Shown: one piece after another, positions 60,979-64,000 of the stretch
Layout: every line of letters begins with the position of its first letter
Numbering within the stretch: position 1 is the first letter of the stretch
Source of the DNA: Argentina anserina
Taxonomy: Eukaryota; Streptophyta; Magnoliopsida; Rosales; Rosaceae
DNA: 64,000 nucleotides
Direction: 5' to 3'
Assembly (NCBI RefSeq): GCF_933775445.1
Contig: NC_065875.1
Span: forward strand, 2,728,001-2,792,000
The notes under the pieces: model-generated
What the model was told of the DNA's origin: nothing
The model's database searches: none
The model's input: the letters and a program-made list of their open reading frames with translations, nothing else
Position numbers and translations under genes: made by a program

Positions 60979-63900
60979 ATGAACGCTGATAAGGGCCGAG
61001 GACGGGCGAGAGGACGTGGTCGAGGTAGGACCACGGGCCGAGTCCGCAACGTGGAGAACCTTTATGAGGAGGCTGCTCCACAGGTAGAGCGGGTAGGCCG
61101 AGGTCGAGGTAGGGCCACAGGTCGAGTCCGCAACATGGAGAACCTCTATGAGGAGGCTGCGCCGCAGGAGGAGCAGGATGAGCCAGCCCCTGCGGTTAGA
61201 GATGACGGTCGAGTGTTGAAGCTGATCAAGGATATTAGTGCACTGTCAGCTCCGACATTCCATGGGGGACTAGATCATATGGTAGCTGACCATTGGATCG
61301 AGGGTATGGAGACTTATTTTGAGATGATAGAGTGCACAGAGATTGAGAAGAGAAAGATAGCTACATTCTTTCTCAAGGGTGATGCTCTAGATTGGTGGAA
61401 GAGCATGAGACAGATCGTGGATGTGTCAACATTCACATGGGGAGATTTCACCACCATATTCCAAGAGAAGTATTTTCCAGCCTCAGTACAGGAGGACTTA
61501 GAGTTGGAGTTTCTGGCATTGGTACAGGGAGACATGACCATTAGAGAGTATGATGCTCGATTCTCGCAACTGTATCGGTATGTCAGGCCTATGGGTGCGA
61601 CTGCTTTGGCTCAGAAGTATCTACGTGGGCTGAAACAAGAGTACAAGACCATGATATCAGTCCTTTGCCTGACTTCACGGGAGCAGATATTTGAGAGTGC
61701 TATGAGTTTGGAGCAAGCAGAGAAGACTCGAGCAGGTGATGTGGGGAACAGAGATGCGAAGGGGAAAGGCAAGGCAGTCTATACAGGCAGCGAGCACTCA
61801 GGGCCGAAGGATAGGTCATGGAAGAGGCCAAGACCCCACTATCAGGCCCTGACAAGGGCGCCACCCTTAGCCATCAGAGCAGCACCAGTCAGACCATTAG
61901 CAGCAGTGAGGTGTTATAGCTGCAATGAGATGGGACATTACGCCTCAGCATGTCCGAAACCGAAGAGAGCAGGCTGCCACCGGTGCGGGCAAGTGGGACA
62001 CATAGCTCGAGATTGTACCCGACCACTTCCGGTTAGACAGGAACGGCCGCAGAGACAGCTACCAGCGGGCCAAGCTAGAGTGTTCGCAGTGGGTCAGCGA
62101 GACACAGGGGTGGAAGGTACATTATCACTTTTTGACTACCTTGCTAGAGTGTTGTTTGATACGGGAGCATCGCATTCATTCATTGCTAGTTCAGTAGTGG
62201 AGATGCTAGGATTGATTCCTACACCTCTCGGGGACGCCTTATGTGTCACTTCACCCCTTGGAGTGTCACTTGAGTTAGAGACAATCTGCAAAGCTTGTCC
62301 TATATTGATTGGAAGTAGAGAGTTCTCTGCTTCGTTGATTGTGATTCCGGACCACACTTATGATGTGATCTTGGGGATTGATTGGTTGAGACCACAGCAT
62401 GCTGTGATTGATTGTTTTGACATGGTAGTGTCCTTTCATAGACCTGGAGAGCCAGTGTTTCGTTATCGTTGCCTCAAGTCCGACAACGCCATGAGATCAG
62501 GAGTTTTGGCACACGTGGAGACAGTGGATCAGAAAGTATCTATCGCAGACATTGTGGTAGTATCTGAGTTTGGTGAAGTGTTCCAAGAGATACCGGGGCT
62601 ACCTCCTCGAAGAGTGGTAGATTTCTGCATTGACGTAGTACCCGGTACAGCACCTGTGTCAAAGGCGCCATATAGAATGGGGCAGAATGAACTTAAGGAG
62701 CTGAAGGTGCAGATCGATGAGTTATTAGACCAAGGGTTCATTAGACCTAGTGTTTCACCTTGGGGAGCACCTGTTTTGTTCGTGAAGAAGAAAGATGGTT
62801 CTCTGCGGTTATGTGTGGACTACAGAGAACTGAACAAGGTGACCATCAAGAATAGGTATCCCTTACCTAGGATTGATGACTTGTTCGATCAGCTCAAAGG
62901 TGCTACAGTGTTCTCTAAGATTGATTTGAGATCCGGTTATCATCAACTCAGAGTGAAGGAAGAAGATATATCGAAGACAGCCTTCAGGACCCGGTATGGA
63001 CATTATGAGTTTGTCGTCATGCCATTTGGTCTAACGAATGCACCAGCTGTCTTCATGAGTTTGATGAACCAAGTATTTAGTCCATACTTGGATGAGTTCG
63101 TAGTGGTGTTTGTGGATGACATTCTGATATACTCCAAGACACAAGAAGAACATGTGGTGCACCTGAGAACAGTGTTGCAGACCTTGAAGGAGGTGAGACT
63201 GTATGCAAAACTAGAGAAGTGTGAGTTCTGGAAAGAAGAGGTCAAATTCCTTGGTCATGTTGTCTCAAAAGATGGAGTACTAGTGGACCCAGCAAAGGTA
63301 GAGGCAGTGAAGAATTGGAGTCGTCCAAAGAACCCTACAGAGATACGTAGTTTCCTCGGGTTGGCAGGTTACTACAGGAGGTTTATCGAGGGGTTTTCTA
63401 GTATAGCATCTTCATTGACCAAGTTGACCAAGAAAGATACTCCGTTTGTGTGGACGGATGCATGTGAGGAAGCATTCAACAAACTAAAGACTAGACTGAC
63501 CACAACTCCAGTGTTGGCAATTCCCTCTAGTGGTGGTGGCTATGTCATTTACAGTGATGCTTCACTCCAGGGTTTGGGTTGTGTGTTGATGCAGCATGGC
63601 GGAGTCGTTGCATATGGCTCGAGACAGTTGAAGATTCATGAGAAGAATTATCCGACACACGACCTAGAGCTTGCGGCAGTTGTATTTGCCCTGAAGATTT
63701 GGAGACATTACTTGTATGGTGAGAAATTTCAACTCTTTTCAGATCATAAGAGTTTGAAGTACTTGTTCTCACAGAAGGAGCTGAATATGAGGCAGAGGAG
63801 GTGGATGGAACTCCTCAAGGACTATGACTTCACATTAGAGTACCACCCGGGGAAGGCAAATGTGGTGGCTGATGCCTTGAGCAGAAAACCGAGAGGAGTA

Positions 63901-64000
63901 GTAGCTTCACTTATGGTCCAGGAATGGTTCATGCTAGAAGCTGCATCAGAGTTTGATTTGGTACCATCGGGAGGAGAACCAAGGGTCTTTCTTGGTAGTG
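60979..64000 (+). CDS. gag-pol polyprotein, 3'-truncated by the window
   Basis: One frame from the ATG at 60979, 1007 codons without a stop. Order: basic Arg/Gly-rich N-terminus with a duplicated block ([17 protein letters not shown] then [17 protein letters not shown]), retrotransposon gag domain (about 95-230), two CCHC zinc knuckles (C312-C325, C333-C346), aspartic protease DTGAS at 394, reverse transcriptase with FVDD at 711-714, RNase H (DASLQG at 860, DHKSLKYL from 922). RT follows protease and precedes the still unseen integrase, the Ty3/gypsy arrangement. Absence of any stop or shift, beside so many dead elements, suggests a young copy. Start choice: this ATG is preceded by TTTGAAG|GTG, so it may sit on a spliced exon. 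Confidence 0.93.
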   Translation, partial: MNADKGRGRARGRGRGRTTGRVRNVENLYEEAAPQVERVGRGRGRATGRVRNMENLYEEAAPQEEQDEPAPAVRDDGRVLKLIKDISALSAPTFHGGLDHMVADHWIEGMETYFEMIECTEIEKRKIATFFLKGDALDWWKSMRQIVDVSTFTWGDFTTIFQEKYFPASVQEDLELEFLALVQGDMTIREYDARFSQLYRYVRPMGATALAQKYLRGLKQEYKTMISVLCLTSREQIFESAMSLEQAEKTRAGDVGNRDAKGKGKAVYTGSEHSGPKDRSWKRPRPHYQALTRAPPLAIRAAPVRPLAAVRCYSCNEMGHYASACPKPKRAGCHRCGQVGHIARDCTRPLPVRQERPQRQLPAGQARVFAVGQRDTGVEGTLSLFDYLARVLFDTGASHSFIASSVVEMLGLIPTPLGDALCVTSPLGVSLELETICKACPILIGSREFSASLIVIPDHTYDVILGIDWLRPQHAVIDCFDMVVSFHRPGEPVFRYRCLKSDNAMRSGVLAHVETVDQKVSIADIVVVSEFGEVFQEIPGLPPRRVVDFCIDVVPGTAPVSKAPYRMGQNELKELKVQIDELLDQGFIRPSVSPWGAPVLFVKKKDGSLRLCVDYRELNKVTIKNRYPLPRIDDLFDQLKGATVFSKIDLRSGYHQLRVKEEDISKTAFRTRYGHYEFVVMPFGLTNAPAVFMSLMNQVFSPYLDEFVVVFVDDILIYSKTQEEHVVHLRTVLQTLKEVRLYAKLEKCEFWKEEVKFLGHVVSKDGVLVDPAKVEAVKNWSRPKNPTEIRSFLGLAGYYRRFIEGFSSIASSLTKLTKKDTPFVWTDACEEAFNKLKTRLTTTPVLAIPSSGGGYVIYSDASLQGLGCVLMQHGGVVAYGSRQLKIHEKNYPTHDLELAAVVFALKIWRHYLYGEKFQLFSDHKSLKYLFSQKELNMRQRRWMELLKDYDFTLEYHPGKANVVADALSRKPRGVVASLMVQEWFMLEAASEFDLVPSGGEPRVFLGS

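Larger units (their letters stand above)
57678..64000 (+). mobile_element. Ty3/gypsy LTR retrotransposon, 5' part
   Basis: 5' LTR, primer-binding site and an open gag-pol frame continue past the right edge. The 5-bp site before the LTR is ATTAC (57673-57677); its partner is not in view. The long LTR, initiator-Met primer site and fused frame fit the Tekay/Del chromovirus group, but the integrase chromodomain that would prove this is outside the window. Confidence 0.93.

Noticed and set aside
1..64000. Search for tRNA, rRNA, CRISPR arrays and operons
   Set aside because: None was seen. The window is plant nuclear DNA, so CRISPR and operons are not expected, and no cloverleaf with A/B boxes was recognised by eye.

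Overview
The window is nuclear DNA of a flowering plant. Intron-split genes, plant-specific families (ROP-interactive CRIB protein, plastid fibrillin, PHO1 phosphate exporter, KIN-10 kinesin), AT-rich spacers and many LTR retrotransposons and MITEs all say so. Family matches look eudicot-like. I cannot fix the species from sequence alone.

Left part (1-23 kb) is gene-dense. It holds the 5' end of a cytosolic ribosomal protein eL14 gene (-), a glycolipid-transfer-protein gene (+) that carries a one-base frameshift and no recognisable first exon, a RIC-type ROP effector (+), two paralogous genes encoding tandem ubiquitin-like domains (-,-), a RNase-H retroelement fragment, a complete six-exon KIN-10A/PAKRP2 phragmoplast kinesin (-), and a complete four-exon plastid fibrillin (FBN6 type, -) with an Emigrant-like MITE in its second intron.

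Middle (24-30 kb) is a nested transposon block: a decayed Ty1/copia element split by a 2.8-kb solo-LTR-like insertion with a perfect 5-bp target duplication, itself hit by a foldback MITE.

Next come a three-exon gene for a KIN14B-interacting-like WD40 protein (+, 31-34.5 kb), a three-exon long-chain fatty alcohol oxidase (+, 37.3-42.2 kb) with a LINE fragment in intron 2, and a convergent 15-exon PHO1-type phosphate exporter (-, 42.9-57.2 kb). PHO1 introns are swollen by a hAT-like element, palindromic MITEs, an intronic 150-bp tandem repeat and a 2.56-kb solo LTR. All 15 exons join in frame to give 779 residues.

Right end (57.7-64 kb) is the 5' part of a Ty3/gypsy retrotransposon: 3.0-kb LTR, initiator-Met primer-binding site, and one uninterrupted gag-protease-RT-RNase H frame running off the edge. 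Its LTR is a relative of the solo LTR inside PHO1.

Functionally the genes are independent housekeeping, cytoskeletal, plastid and transport genes; no operon-like logic applies. Two of them, the phragmoplast kinesin and the kinesin-interacting WD40 protein, are near neighbours in Arabidopsis as I remember it, so their linkage here is probably old synteny. The most unusual sequence features are a conserved series of splice-like sites inside the long LTRs, the related foldback MITEs, and the frameshifted GLTP gene.
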